A DNA stretch of 64,000 bases from Gammaproteobacteria bacterium (GTDB lineage Bacteria > Pseudomonadota > Gammaproteobacteria > Steroidobacterales > GCA-2729495). The position numbers were made by a program, and so were the translations under genes. The notes under the pieces were generated by a model, which saw only the letters and a list, made by a program, of their open reading frames with translations, made no database searches and was not told where the DNA came from. The DNA is taken from positions 496,001-560,000 of the forward strand of contig CP129466.1 in the NCBI GenBank assembly GCA_030583605.1, read 5' to 3'. Positions within the stretch are counted from its first letter, which is position 1, and every line of letters begins with the position of its first letter. Below, in pieces: positions 53,574-63,558 of the stretch.

Positions 53574-56027
53574 TCAGGCTTCACCGGCGGCCCGGCCAAT
53601 TTCCCGGGAGTCGAAATCGTCCACGGCGATCAGTTCCATCACCAGTGCATCGTGCCGGCGCATCTGGTCGGCTTCGGAGGCGTTGATGATGCCCTGGCGT
53701 TCCGCGGAGTCGATCCGTTCGAGCGGGTGCTCCGCGTCGATCAGGCCACTGCGGATCGCTTCACGGATCCGCTCCTCGATCGGCAGGAGTGCTTCGGCAC
53801 GCTCCAGCGCCCGCTGCAGGAGGCCGGGAGGACAGTCGGCCTCGTTGGCCGCGTAGATCCCGGCACAAAGCCGCTCGCGGGTCTCGGTCGGCCGGGAAAC
53901 CAGCGTGACCAGTTGCTGGCCGAGTTCGTCAGACGGGGCCGAGAACATGCGCCCGCGCGGAAAGACCAGGGCGCGAAGCGCGATTGCCACGCGACGGTCG
54001 GGCAGGTTGCGCAGAAAGCCGTGCAACTGTTCCTGCGCGTGGTAGAGGAGTGTCCGGCAGGCCCATTCCACCAACGGCAGGTCGGCCGCGGGCTGGCCCT
54101 GGTTCTCGTAGTGCTTGAGGACCATGCTTGAGAGGTACATCGCGCTGAACACGTCGCCGAGGCGCGCGGACAGCATCTCGCGGCGTTTCAGCGAGCCGCC
54201 GAGCGTGAGCATGGCGACGTCGGCCGAGAGCGCGAAGGCGGCGCTGAAGCGGTTGATGTGCTGGTAGTAGCGCTCGGTCGGGCCGTTGGTCGGCGCGTTG
54301 CTGTAGCGCGCGTGAGTGAGCGCCAGCCAGAAGGAGCGCGCGGCGTTGCTGACCGCATAGCCAATGTGGCCGAAGAGGTGGCGGTCGAAATTGACGAGCG
54401 CGCGCTCGAACTCCGGGTCCTGGGCGGCCTCCATCTCCTTCAGCACGAACGGGTGACAGCGGACGGCGCCCTGGCCGAAGATGATCAGGCTGCGGGTGAG
54501 GATGTTGGCGCCCTCGACCGTGATCGCCACCGGCAGGATCTGGTAGCTGCGCGCGAGGTAGTTCTTCGGCCCGAGCATGATGCCCTTGCCGCCGTGCACG
54601 TCCATCGCGTCGTTGGAAACGCGCCGCGCGAACTCGGTGCAGTGGTACTTGAGGATCGCCGACGGCACGGCCGGTTTCTCGCCGCGGCCGAGCACGGTGC
54701 AGGTGACGGTAACCGCGGCGTTGATGATGTAGGTGAAGCCCGTGATCCGGGCCAATGCCTCGCCCACGCCTTCGAACTGCGCGATCGGCAGGTTGAACTG
54801 CCGGCGGATGCGCGCATAGGCTCCGGTCGTAAAGGCGGCGGCCCGCGCGCCGCCCATTGCGTTGGCCGGCAGTACGACGCCGCGCCCCGCGGCGAGCTGA
54901 TCCATCAGCATGCGCCAGCCCTGACCGGCGCGTTCCCGCCCGCCGATGATGAAGTCGAGCGGGACGAACACATCGCGGCCGCGTGTCGGGCCGTTCTGGA
55001 ATGGGACGTTGATGGGGAAGTGCCGCCGCCCGATCTCGATGCCGGGCAGGTTCGTCGGGATCAGCGCCGCGGTGATGCCGTAGTCGTCCTGCTCACCGAG
55101 CAGGTGCTCCGGGTCGTGGAGCCTGAAGGCGAGGCCGAGCACGGTCGCAATCGGCGCGAGTGTGATGTAGCGCTTGTCCCAGTTGAGACGGATGCCGATG
55201 ATCTCCTCGCCATTGAACGTGCCGCGACATACGATCCCCGTATCGAGGATCGACGCGGCGTCCGAGCCGACGCGGGGGCTGGTGAGTGCGAAGCAGGGGA
55301 TTTCCTCGCCGCGCGCGAGCCGCGGCAGGTAATGGTCCTTCTGTGCATCGGTGCCGTAATGCAGGAGCAGTTCGGCGGGTCCGAGCGAATTGGGCACGCC
55401 GATGGTCGAGGCGGCGAGCCCGCTGCGACTGGCGACCTTGGCGAGCACCGCGGCCACTGCGAGCGGCGAGAACTCCAGCCCGCCGTAGCGCTTCGGGATG
55501 ATCATCGCGAAGAAGCGCTTCTCGACGATGAATTCCCAGATCTCGCGCGGCATGTCGCCGAGCTCGTGGGTCGCCTCCCAGTCGTCGAGGAGCCGGCACA
55601 GTTCGTGGGTCGGCCCGTCCAGGAAGGCGCGCTCCTCGTCCGACAGTCGTGCCGGGGGCAACGCCGCGAGCTTCGACCAGTCAGGCAGGCCGGTGAACAG
55701 TTCCCCGTCCCACCATACCGTGCCGGCCTCCAGCGCCTCGCGCTCGGTTGCCGACAGCTGCGGCACGAGCGTCTTGTAGAAGCGCAGCAGCGGCGCCGTG
55801 ATCCGTTCCCGGCGCAACTCGCCGAAATTCAGCGTCGCTAGCGCCACCCACAGCACGGCGAGCAGCAGGATCCACAGCCAATGCGAGTCGGCGAGCAGGA
55901 AATAGGCGAGCAGCGCGATGCCGAGCGTCGCGGTGGATGTGCGCAGATCAACCCGCCGGTACGCCAGCGCAAGGGCAACGGCGCACAGGGCGAGCGTCCA
56001 GAACAGCCAGGCGAGGAAGTCGAGCAC
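53574..56027 (-). CDS. fadE: Acyl-CoA dehydrogenase FadE
   Basis: The 817-residue enzyme matches E. coli FadE in length and layout. It has two N-terminal membrane segments (LFWTLALCAVALALAY then HWLWILLLAVLWVALAT), an acyl-CoA dehydrogenase core (CFALTSPRVGSDAASILDTG; FVPLDFIIGGRERAGQGW; NILTRSLIIFGQGAVRCHPF) and a long C-terminal FadE-type domain. It starts beta-oxidation by making trans-2-enoyl-CoA. It stands alone next to mdh. Confidence 0.92.
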   Translation of the reverse strand: MLDFLAWLFWTLALCAVALALAYRRVDLRTSTATLGIALLAYFLLADSHWLWILLLAVLWVALATLNFGELRRERITAPLLRFYKTLVPQLSATEREALEAGTVWWDGELFTGLPDWSKLAALPPARLSDEERAFLDGPTHELCRLLDDWEATHELGDMPREIWEFIVEKRFFAMIIPKRYGGLEFSPLAVAAVLAKVASRSGLAASTIGVPNSLGPAELLLHYGTDAQKDHYLPRLARGEEIPCFALTSPRVGSDAASILDTGIVCRGTFNGEEIIGIRLNWDKRYITLAPIATVLGLAFRLHDPEHLLGEQDDYGITAALIPTNLPGIEIGRRHFPINVPFQNGPTRGRDVFVPLDFIIGGRERAGQGWRMLMDQLAAGRGVVLPANAMGGARAAAFTTGAYARIRRQFNLPIAQFEGVGEALARITGFTYIINAAVTVTCTVLGRGEKPAVPSAILKYHCTEFARRVSNDAMDVHGGKGIMLGPKNYLARSYQILPVAITVEGANILTRSLIIFGQGAVRCHPFVLKEMEAAQDPEFERALVNFDRHLFGHIGYAVSNAARSFWLALTHARYSNAPTNGPTERYYQHINRFSAAFALSADVAMLTLGGSLKRREMLSARLGDVFSAMYLSSMVLKHYENQGQPAADLPLVEWACRTLLYHAQEQLHGFLRNLPDRRVAIALRALVFPRGRMFSAPSDELGQQLVTLVSRPTETRERLCAGIYAANEADCPPGLLQRALERAEALLPIEERIREAIRSGLIDAEHPLERIDSAERQGIINASEADQMRRHDALVMELIAVDDFDSREIGRAAGEA

Positions 56028-56155
56028 GGCGGTTTCCTCCAGTGGAGCAGGTGGGCCGGGCGCGGGTCAATATAGCGGAATCCGGCGCAGGCTCCGCATC
56101 CGGGGCCGGCCGTGTGCTGCCGCCGGCCGCGCAATCAACGGCGGGAGGCGGGCGT

Positions 56156-57139
56156 TCAGCGCGGCAGCAGGTCGGCGATGGCGGCGCGTTCCTCGCGCAG
56201 TTCCTTGTCCGTCGCGTCCATCCGTGCGCGGCTGAAATCGGAGATCGGCAGGCCTTGCACGATCTCGTACTTGCCCTTCGAGCAGCGACAGGGAAAGGAA
56301 TAGATGACGCCTTCGCTGATGCCGTAACTGCCGTCGGCAGGCACTGCCATGCTGACCCAGTCGTCACCCGGGGTGCCGAGCGCCCAGTCGCGAATGTGGT
56401 CGATGGCCGAGGACGCCGCGGAGGCGGCGCTCGACAGGCCACGCGCCTTGATGATGGCGGCGCCGCGCTGTTGCACGGTCGGAATGAAGTCCTTCTCGAT
56501 CCACTCCTGGCTCACCAGGTCTTTCGCGGCGCGCTCGTTGACCACGGCCTGGCTGATGTCGGGGTACTGGGTGGCAGAGTGATTGCCCCAGATCGTCATG
56601 TTGCTGATCTGCGTGACATGCGCGCCGGTCTTCGCGGCGAGTTGCGCCAGCGCCCGGTTGTGATCGAGCCGGGTCATGGCGGTGAAGTTCGCCGGGTTCA
56701 GGTCCGGCGCGTTGCGCTGGGCAATCAGCGCGTTGGTGTTGGCGGGATTACCGACGACCATGACGCGAACCTGGCGGCTGGCGTGGTCGTTGAGTGCCCG
56801 TCCCTGCACCGAGAAGATCTTCGCGTTTTCCTTCAGCAGGTCGCCGCGCTCCATGCCCGGGCCGCGGGGTTTCGCGCCTACCAGCAGGGCGTAATCCGCG
56901 TCGCGAAACGCCTCCTGCGGCTGGTCGGTGGCCACCACGGCCTGCAGCGCTGGGAAGGCGCAGTCTTCGAGTTCCATCACGACGCCCTTCAGGGCGTTGA
57001 GCGCTGGCGGAATCTCGAGCAACTGCAGAATAACCGGCTGATTGGAACCGAGCAGTTGCCCGGATGCGATCCGGAACGCGAGCTGGTAACCGATCTGGCC
57101 CGCGGCACCCGTAATGACGACTCTGGCGGCTTGGGTCAT
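56156..57139 (-). CDS. mdh: Malate dehydrogenase
   Basis: The 327-residue enzyme has the Rossmann motif [20 protein letters not shown] and the substrate Arg region [15 protein letters not shown]. The catalytic pair comes from [18 protein letters not shown] (Asp) and [12 protein letters not shown] (His). It oxidises malate to oxaloacetate with NAD in the TCA cycle. It belongs to the cytoplasmic/eukaryote-like MDH branch, not the E. coli type. Start is the ATG at 57139. Confidence 0.94.
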   Translation of the reverse strand: MTQAARVVITGAAGQIGYQLAFRIASGQLLGSNQPVILQLLEIPPALNALKGVVMELEDCAFPALQAVVATDQPQEAFRDADYALLVGAKPRGPGMERGDLLKENAKIFSVQGRALNDHASRQVRVMVVGNPANTNALIAQRNAPDLNPANFTAMTRLDHNRALAQLAAKTGAHVTQISNMTIWGNHSATQYPDISQAVVNERAAKDLVSQEWIEKDFIPTVQQRGAAIIKARGLSSAASAASSAIDHIRDWALGTPGDDWVSMAVPADGSYGISEGVIYSFPCRCSKGKYEIVQGLPISDFSRARMDATDKELREERAAIADLLPR

Positions 57140-57209
57140 GGGAAGCCCTTCTCCTGAATTCCGTGCTTGCGCAGGCGACCCCTGGCCGCCAATGCGGCCG
57201 CGATTCTAA

Positions 57210-57428
57210 CAGGTTGATGCAAAACTGCTGCGGAGCCCGCTGGCTTCGTTGCGCGGTGCTCGGCCGCCCGAGGCGGTCCAGCCCGTCGCCCGTGCGACAG
57301 GCGCTCGAGCGGGCGAAGCAGCGCTTCGCCGATTCCGCTCTCGCCCTCATGTACCGACGTGTACACCGCGGTTCCTGCGCTCCGTGCGCCTCGCCATCGG
57401 ACTCCTCGCGACGTTTTGCATCAACCTG
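57210..57428. repeat. 219-bp region bounded by 16-bp inverted repeats
   Basis: CAGGTTGATGCAAAAC (57210-57225) recurs exactly inverted at 57413-57428. The stretch between has no credible gene on either strand. It fills most of the gap between mdh and the small exported protein. A MITE-like element or a structured RNA is possible; nothing else in the gap was recognised. Confidence 0.5.
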
Positions 57429-57497
57429 CTCACCGGCCAGCGGCCGGGGCGGGTGGATTCCGGCGAGTGCCTGCAGCAGATCGCGGCTTGCGCGCGC

Positions 57498-57839
57498 TTA
57501 CTTGCCGCGTTGCTTGAAGATCTGGACCTGCTCGTTGTAGCGGGCGGCAACCGCATTGAGCGCGTCGACCGCGGCGTTGTGTTTCGCCGTGTGTACGCCC
57601 TTCTGCTCATCCGTCACCGTGTCGCCGAGGTCTTTCTCCTCGCCATCGAGGCAGGCGAGATACTCTTCGACCTTCGCCATGTATTCCTTGACGGCCTGGT
57701 TGGCCGCTTTCATCTCGGCCTCGGTGGCGGTGCCGCCGTCGGGCACGCTGACCTCCGCGGGGTAGTTGCACGCGGCATTTGCGGACTGCAGCGCGCCGGC
57801 TGCCAGGATCACGAGGATCGAGCGGATACGTGTCGTCAT
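57498..57839 (-). CDS. Small exported protein of unknown function
   Basis: The 113-residue protein has a signal peptide (IRSILVILAAGALQSANA) and starts at ATG 57839. The mature part has two cysteines (ACNYPAEV and YLACLDGEE) that could form a disulfide, and a helical C-terminus (HNAAVDALNAVAARYNEQVQ). I do not recognise a family. Confidence 0.75.
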   Translation of the reverse strand: MTTRIRSILVILAAGALQSANAACNYPAEVSVPDGGTATEAEMKAANQAVKEYMAKVEEYLACLDGEEKDLGDTVTDEQKGVHTAKHNAAVDALNAVAARYNEQVQIFKQRGK

Positions 57840-57992
57840 TGTGTGCGGTGCCTTCTGTGGTGCCCTGTGGGCCGGATTATGCCGCAGTCCATGGCCCGTG
57901 GTCATCGGTGCCGGTCAAGCCACGGCGCAGGGCCCGGCCGGGCAGCGTGTGCCGGGGGTGAGCCACGGGCGGCCCGGCCGCGCGGGGGCGCC

Positions 57993-60464
57993 TCAGCCGA
58001 ACATCGCCTTGAAAGGCGGGGCGCCCTGTCGCTGCGACGCGAGGAGCCGCATGAACTCGGCGCCGCTCATCGGCTCGCCGAACAGCAGCCCCTGGACGTA
58101 GTCGCAGCCGGTCGAGCGCAGGAAGCGCAGCTGGCCGTGGGACTCGACGCCCTCGGCGATGACGTCGAGGTTCAGCCCGTGACCCATCTGGATGATGGTC
58201 GCGACGATCGTGGCGTCGTCGGCATCGGTGGCGGCGTCGCGCACAAAGGACTGGTCGATCTTCAGCGTGCTGATGGGGAACTTCTGCAGCGCGCTCAGGG
58301 AGGAGTAGCCGGTGCCGAAATCGTCGATCGCGAGGGACAGGCCCATGCTGTACAGCTCGTCGAGGATGCGCACTGTCCGCTCCGGGTTCTCCATGAGCGT
58401 GCTCTCGGTGATCTCGAGTTCCAGGCTCGCGGGCGGCACGCCGTGCTTGCGGAATATATCCGCCACCCGGCCGCTGAAATTCGGCTGGCGCAGCTGCTTC
58501 AGCGACAGGTTCAGGGAGACCTTGCCGGGGAACAGCATTTTTTTCTGCCACTGGCTGAAATCGTGGCAGACGCGTTCGAGAACCCACTCGCCGATGTCCA
58601 GGATGAGGTTGCTTTCCTCCGCGAGTGGGATGAACTCGGACGGGAGCACGATGCCGCGCTCCGACATTTCCCAACGCACCAGGGCTTCGGCACCGGCGAC
58701 GCGGCCGGTACGCAGGTCGACCTTCGGCTGGTAGTGGACGAGCAGTTCGTCGCGCTCGTAGGCCCGGCGCAGCCGGCTCTTCAGCATGAGCCGCTCGGTC
58801 GCCGCCGCGTTCATCTCCGGGTCGAAGAACTCGATGGTGTCGCCGCCGCCGCTGCGCTTGGCGTGATACAGCGCCGAATCTGCGCTGCGCACCAGGTCGA
58901 TGACGTTGTTGGCATCCGCCGGATACACCGCGATGCCGATGCTGGCGGTCATGTGGATCTGCTGGCCCTGGAAAGCGATCACCTGCGAGAGTTCGCGCAG
59001 CACCTTGCGGGCGCGGTCGGCGAGATCCTGGGTGTCGTTCCCGGGCTCGTCGAGGTCATCGAGAATGATGCCGAACTCATCACCGGCAAAGCGGCCGACC
59101 ACCGTGCTCTCCGGCAGGAGCCGGCGCAGCCGGTCGGTCAGGGTTTCCAGGCAGAGGTCGCCGCCGGCATGGCCGTAGATGTCGTTGATGTCCTTGAACC
59201 GATCGACATCGAGATACAGGAGCGCCAGGCGCCTGCCCGAGCGGCTGGCGCGGGCAATCGAGCGCTGCAACAGGTGCTGGAACTGCATGCGGTTCGGCAC
59301 CTTGGTCAGCGCGTCGATCCGCGCCAGGTAGCGGATGCGCTGCTCGGCCATCTTGCGTTCGGCGATGTTGCGTGCAGCGATGATGAAGCCGCGCGAGCCC
59401 GGATTGCTGTCGTGGATTCCGGAGATGGTGTAGGACACCGGGATTTCGGTGCCGTCGCGGCCGAGCAGCACGCTTTCCTGTGTGCGCGAAGCGGAGTCTT
59501 CGAGGCGAAAATCCTCGCGTCGCGCGGTGGCGATGATCTGCGTGACCGGGCGGTCGAGCAGGGTCGTTTCCGGCAGTTCCAGCAGGCGGCTGGCAGCGAG
59601 GTTCACCCGCGTGATCCTGCCCTCCGCGTCGGTGAGGATCAGGGCCTCGTTCATGCTGCCGAGCACCCGGTCGAGGTAATCCCGCGAGATGGTGGCGGTG
59701 CGCAGGCGTTCGCGCAGCTGGTCGAAGGCGTGCGCGAGCTGGCCGAGCTCGTCCCCGCGTGGCAGGGTGATGGCCGCGTCGTAGCTGCCGCCGGTCAACC
59801 GCTCGGCGTTGCCGATGAGAAAGCGGATCGCGCGCACCTGGCGGAAGGCGAAAACCACCAGGATGACGACCGCTGCGGAAACAATGAGCAGGGCGATCAG
59901 CGCGCCGCTGAGCAGGCTCTGGCGCCGGTAATCCGCGCGAATCTCCTGCAGAAGACTGCCGAATCCGCCGAGTTCCGCCGGTGCGATCATGGTGTCGAAC
60001 ACCTGGCCGACCGAGCCCAGCGCCTGGGCAGGCTCGCCGATCCTCGTGCGGGAGACGATGGTACGCCCGCCCGTGACGGTCGTTCCGGCGGGAGCGGTCT
60101 CGATGGCGGGCAGCAGCGAAATATCGCCGGCGTGAGCCAGCGTCGCGCCGGCTTCGTCGAGCACCACGATCAGCGCGGCTCCGTTGAGTTCCATGGCACG
60201 GGCGAGCACGCCCTCCACGTCCTGCGTGTGGCCCGCCTGCAGGGGGATGACGACCCGCCTGGCAATGGCTGTCGAGGTGCGCCGGGCGTAATTCTGCGTC
60301 CGTTCGAGCAGGCGGTCGTGATAGATCTGGCTGCTCTCGTTCAGCGCGGTCTCGAGCGAGGCGCGGAACACCAGGTAGAGCGACAAGGTTGCAATACCGA
60401 CGGCGGCCGCGCAGACCAGGGCCGTGATCAGGAGATATTTCGGTAACAGGCTGAGGGGTCGCAT
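57993..60464 (-). CDS. Membrane GGDEF-EAL cyclic-di-GMP protein with PAS
   Basis: The 823-residue protein starts at ATG 60464 with a membrane segment (YLLITALVCAAAVGIATLSL). A periplasmic sensor part follows, then a second membrane segment (LLSGALIALLIVSAAVVILV), a HAMP-like region and a PAS domain (YLDRVLGSMNEALILTDAEG). The GGDEF region has RFAGDEF in place of GGDEF, and the EAL domain has AEALVRW, LNLSLKQ and AIDDFGTGYSSL. The intact EAL suggests phosphodiesterase activity; the AGDEF cyclase may be active or degenerate. An in-frame extension of 40 residues upstream looks non-coding. Confidence 0.9.
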   Translation of the reverse strand: MRPLSLLPKYLLITALVCAAAVGIATLSLYLVFRASLETALNESSQIYHDRLLERTQNYARRTSTAIARRVVIPLQAGHTQDVEGVLARAMELNGAALIVVLDEAGATLAHAGDISLLPAIETAPAGTTVTGGRTIVSRTRIGEPAQALGSVGQVFDTMIAPAELGGFGSLLQEIRADYRRQSLLSGALIALLIVSAAVVILVVFAFRQVRAIRFLIGNAERLTGGSYDAAITLPRGDELGQLAHAFDQLRERLRTATISRDYLDRVLGSMNEALILTDAEGRITRVNLAASRLLELPETTLLDRPVTQIIATARREDFRLEDSASRTQESVLLGRDGTEIPVSYTISGIHDSNPGSRGFIIAARNIAERKMAEQRIRYLARIDALTKVPNRMQFQHLLQRSIARASRSGRRLALLYLDVDRFKDINDIYGHAGGDLCLETLTDRLRRLLPESTVVGRFAGDEFGIILDDLDEPGNDTQDLADRARKVLRELSQVIAFQGQQIHMTASIGIAVYPADANNVIDLVRSADSALYHAKRSGGGDTIEFFDPEMNAAATERLMLKSRLRRAYERDELLVHYQPKVDLRTGRVAGAEALVRWEMSERGIVLPSEFIPLAEESNLILDIGEWVLERVCHDFSQWQKKMLFPGKVSLNLSLKQLRQPNFSGRVADIFRKHGVPPASLELEITESTLMENPERTVRILDELYSMGLSLAIDDFGTGYSSLSALQKFPISTLKIDQSFVRDAATDADDATIVATIIQMGHGLNLDVIAEGVESHGQLRFLRSTGCDYVQGLLFGEPMSGAEFMRLLASQRQGAPPFKAMFG

Positions 60465-60689
60465 GTCTGTCGTCGCGAACCGGCCGTGGCGCTTGTTGTT
60501 GTCGTTACGGCGGGGCGCCGCTTCCCCGCTGTCGCCAGATTCTAGCAGGCGGGCTTCGCCGCAGAGCCACCGCCGGGCATCCATGGCTGCCGGCCTCGAC
60601 CCGGTTGTGTGACGCAGCCGCTGTTTTTCGGGCTCGGCCGGCTACAATCATCAGCGCGCTGCAGCCTTGGAGCGTGATTCGCCCGCGAT

Positions 60690-62036
60690 ATGGCGCTCAA
60701 GTGTGCCCTGATCGTCGATGACAGCCGGACTGCCCGACAGGTGCTCGGTGATGTCCTGGCCGCAAACCGCCTGCGGGTGGAAACCGCCGCCACCGCCGAG
60801 GAGGCGCTGCAGTACCTGAGTCATAGCCGGCCTGACGTGATCTTCATGGATCACAACATGCCCGGGATGGACGGGCTGCAGGCAGTCAGGGCGATCAAGG
60901 CCAATCCCGCCACCGCCACCATCCCGATCATGATGTACACCTCCCAGGAGGGCGAGTTGTACGTCGGGCAGGCGCGCGCACTCGGTGCCGTCGGCGTGCT
61001 GCCCAAGCAGATCAAGCCGGTCGAAGTGACCGACGTACTCAAGTCACTGCACCTGCTCGATGCCGAGGATCGCGTCGCCGTGGTGGCATCCGCCGCAGCG
61101 GAGCCGGCCGCCGCTGCCGACGCCACCACGGACAGCCGGCGCGACGTCAACGCCGAGATCAACAGTCGCGACTGGAGCGATCTCCACCGCTGGTTGCAGG
61201 AGATGTTCGAGCATCACGGCGCGGAGATTCGCGCCGAGGTGGAAACCACCGTGGCGCGCGTCCTGCGCGAACAGGCACCGGCACGGGAAGAAGCCGGTGC
61301 CACCGCGGTGCAACCGTCTGTGCGGCGCTCGCCGATGACGACCTTGCTGGTGCTGGCGTTGACCGCGCTTGCCGGGATCTTTTTCTGGCTGCACCTGGAC
61401 ACCCAGCGCAAGTGGCGGGCGGCGGTGGACCAGAACCTGGGCCTGATGGCGACGCTGACCTCGCGGCGCGCAGCGGCCACCGCGACCGCCGCCGACACGG
61501 CGCAGCAGATGACCGCTGAACGGGTGGAGATGTCTGGTCGCTATGGCGACTTCGTCCGGGCCCTGGAGTGGGGCGTCAATCAGTCCTCGCTGTATCCGCC
61601 CGGCGTCGAGCCCTTCGACGGGCAACGGCTCGAGATCGTCAAGGGACTGCTGGAGCAGCTCGCGGCGATCGGCTTCACCGGAACGGTCCGCCTCGACAGC
61701 CACGTCGGCGACTTCTGTTATGTGACCTCGGCCACCGGCGAGGCGCTGGCACTGGCACCCGACGATCTGCCGGCAGAGCGTTGTGAGCGGATCGGCTTGC
61801 CGGCCGGCGAAGCGAAGCGCGCTTCTGCGCGCGAGTCCATTGCGTTCGCCAACTTTCTCGGCGCGCGGCTCGACGACCCGACGATCCGTATCGAGATCGT
61901 GCCGCACGGCAATGCCGCGCCGGCGGTGTCGTATCCGGCCGGTCCGCAGGGCCTGACCGCCGGCGACTGGAACGCCTACGCCCGGCAGAACAACCGCGTC
62001 GTCGTGACGCTGCTGCCGGGCGAAGCCGCGCCCTGA
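60690..62036 (+). CDS. Response-regulator domain with membrane-anchored C-terminal region
   Basis: The 448-residue protein has an N-terminal receiver domain (residues 1-120) with the acidic pair in LIVDDS, phospho-acceptor Asp54 in FMDHNMPGMDG, the Thr/Ser in YTSQ and the Lys in VLPKQ. After an Ala-rich linker and a helical stretch, a single membrane segment at about 216-237 (TTLLVLALTALAGIFFWLHL) leads to a C-terminal domain of about 210 residues, probably periplasmic. No DNA-binding or enzymatic output was recognised. It is divergent from the GGDEF-EAL gene, so the two may act together. Confidence 0.82.
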   Translation: MALKCALIVDDSRTARQVLGDVLAANRLRVETAATAEEALQYLSHSRPDVIFMDHNMPGMDGLQAVRAIKANPATATIPIMMYTSQEGELYVGQARALGAVGVLPKQIKPVEVTDVLKSLHLLDAEDRVAVVASAAAEPAAAADATTDSRRDVNAEINSRDWSDLHRWLQEMFEHHGAEIRAEVETTVARVLREQAPAREEAGATAVQPSVRRSPMTTLLVLALTALAGIFFWLHLDTQRKWRAAVDQNLGLMATLTSRRAAATATAADTAQQMTAERVEMSGRYGDFVRALEWGVNQSSLYPPGVEPFDGQRLEIVKGLLEQLAAIGFTGTVRLDSHVGDFCYVTSATGEALALAPDDLPAERCERIGLPAGEAKRASARESIAFANFLGARLDDPTIRIEIVPHGNAAPAVSYPAGPQGLTAGDWNAYARQNNRVVVTLLPGEAAP

Positions 62037-62046
62037 CGCCGCGCGA

Positions 62047-63039
62047 GTGGATGCGTACCGTGCACCGCGGGGCCTTGCCGGCCCGCACCTGCAGTCCGTG
62101 CTGGCCAGCCTGCCGCTGCGTGAGCGGTCAGTCCGGCGGGACGCCACCGGGCTGCTCGCGCGCAGCACCACGGAGATCGTGGATTGCGGCAACGGCGTGC
62201 GCCTGCTCGGGGTGCACACCCCTCCGGCCGGTGCGCCGGGCCGCATGGCGGTACTGATCCACGGCTGGGAGGGCAGCGCGGACTCGGTGTACATGGTGTC
62301 GGCCGCCGCGCGCCTGTACCGCAGCGGCTATCGCGTGCTGCGCCTGAACCTGCGCGACCACGGCGGCTCGCACCAACTCAACGAGGGCCTGTTTCACTCC
62401 TGCCTGCTCGCCGAGGTGCGCGATGCAGTCGGCGCTCTGCAGCGGCGCTATCCCGGTGAACGCCTGTGCCTCGGCGGGTTTTCCCTCGGCGGCAACTTCG
62501 CGCTGCGCATCGCTGCCGAAGCCGGGACTGCCGGGTTGCGGATCGCGCGCGTGGCGGCCGTCTGCCCGGTGCTCGATCCGCGCGAAACGCTGCGCTCGCT
62601 CGATGAAGGGCTGCCTCATTACCGGATGTATTTCACCCGTCGCTGGCGGCGGTCGCTGCAGCGCAAGCGCGAGGCGTTTCCGGCGCTGTACGATTTCGGA
62701 TGGCTCGGCCGGTTCCGGACCCTGCGCGCCCTGACCGAGCACCTGGTCTGCAACTACGCCGGTTTTCCCGACCTCGACAGCTACCTGCGCGGCTACGCGG
62801 TGACCGGCGAGCGCCTGGCCGGTCTCTCCGTGCCGACCGAGATCCTGCTGGCGGACGACGACCCCGTGATTCCGGTGCGCAGCGCCGCGGCACTGGCACG
62901 ACCGCCCGCGCTCAGGGTCCGCCGGACCCGTCACGGCGGGCACTGCGCATTCATCGCCGATTACCGGCTGCGAAGCTGGCTGGATGACTACATTGCCGGC
63001 GTCTTCGAATCACCCCGGGCCGGCGATCACTCCACGTAG
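62047..63039 (+). CDS. YheT-like alpha/beta hydrolase
   Basis: The 330-residue protein has GPHLQSVLASLPLRE, RMAVLIHGWEGSADSVYM and the nucleophile elbow GGFSLGGNFALRIA. A catalytic Asp is probable in LLADDDPVIPV and the His in RHGGHCAFI. This is the YheT/ABHD1-3 family; substrate is not set. The GTG at 62047 is used. It lies 10 bp after the response-regulator gene. Confidence 0.88.
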   Translation: MDAYRAPRGLAGPHLQSVLASLPLRERSVRRDATGLLARSTTEIVDCGNGVRLLGVHTPPAGAPGRMAVLIHGWEGSADSVYMVSAAARLYRSGYRVLRLNLRDHGGSHQLNEGLFHSCLLAEVRDAVGALQRRYPGERLCLGGFSLGGNFALRIAAEAGTAGLRIARVAAVCPVLDPRETLRSLDEGLPHYRMYFTRRWRRSLQRKREAFPALYDFGWLGRFRTLRALTEHLVCNYAGFPDLDSYLRGYAVTGERLAGLSVPTEILLADDDPVIPVRSAAALARPPALRVRRTRHGGHCAFIADYRLRSWLDDYIAGVFESPRAGDHST

Positions 63040-63422
63040 CCATAGCCGAGCCGGCGCACGTCCCGGACCAGGCCGTTCTCGAAGACCACCATGCGCATCA
63101 GCTTGCGCGGGCCGAAGTTGTAGGTCCATTCCTCTATCAATATCTCGACGACGGAGTGCTGGTGAATCAGCAGCTCCTCGCTGGTGAAGCGCATTTCGCT
63201 CCGGCCGTCGCTCACGACGAGCCCGCGGCTGGCCTGGGCGGAGGGGATGCCACTGCGGTAGAGCACGCGCCGCTGGACGGCGGTCGGCGTCCCGCAGAAG
63301 CGCAGGACCTTGGCCTGGGGATCGCCCTCGCTGACGAGACGACTCTGGCATCGCAGTGCCAGCGCCGGTTCGGCCAGCAGCAGGGCAGCGACGATGACTA
63401 TCAGGCGGTGTGACTGGCGCAT
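63027..63422 (-). CDS. DUF2845 exported protein
   Basis: The 131-residue protein has a signal peptide (LIVIVAALLLAEPALA). The DUF2845 core includes LRCQSRLVSEGDPQAKVLRF then CGTP, EILIEEWTYNFGPRKLMRMV and the end VRDVRRLGYGY. Cysteines flank the SEGD segment, as in the family. Its last codons overlap the end of the convergent hydrolase gene by 13 bp. Function unknown. Confidence 0.87.
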   Translation of the reverse strand: MRQSHRLIVIVAALLLAEPALALRCQSRLVSEGDPQAKVLRFCGTPTAVQRRVLYRSGIPSAQASRGLVVSDGRSEMRFTSEELLIHQHSVVEILIEEWTYNFGPRKLMRMVVFENGLVRDVRRLGYGYVE

Positions 63423-63558
63423 GGCGACCCCCGGGGAGCGATCTGAGGCGCTCTTGCCGCTATTGACCGGGCTATGATCGCCGGGTTCCGGGCCGGCGTG
63501 GTGCGGCCGGAGCGCCGGCGCGTGTACGCTACCGGGACGCTGGAGAACGAGGGATCGT

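Noticed and set aside
54258..55841. A 527-codon plus-strand frame across fadE
   Set aside because: It is antisense to a strongly supported fadE and has no recognisable motif.
57249..60446. A 1065-codon open frame on the plus strand
   Set aside because: It lies entirely opposite mdh-proximal sequence and the GGDEF-EAL gene, its composition is Arg/Ala/His-rich, and it has no family motif; it is a shadow of GC-rich coding DNA.
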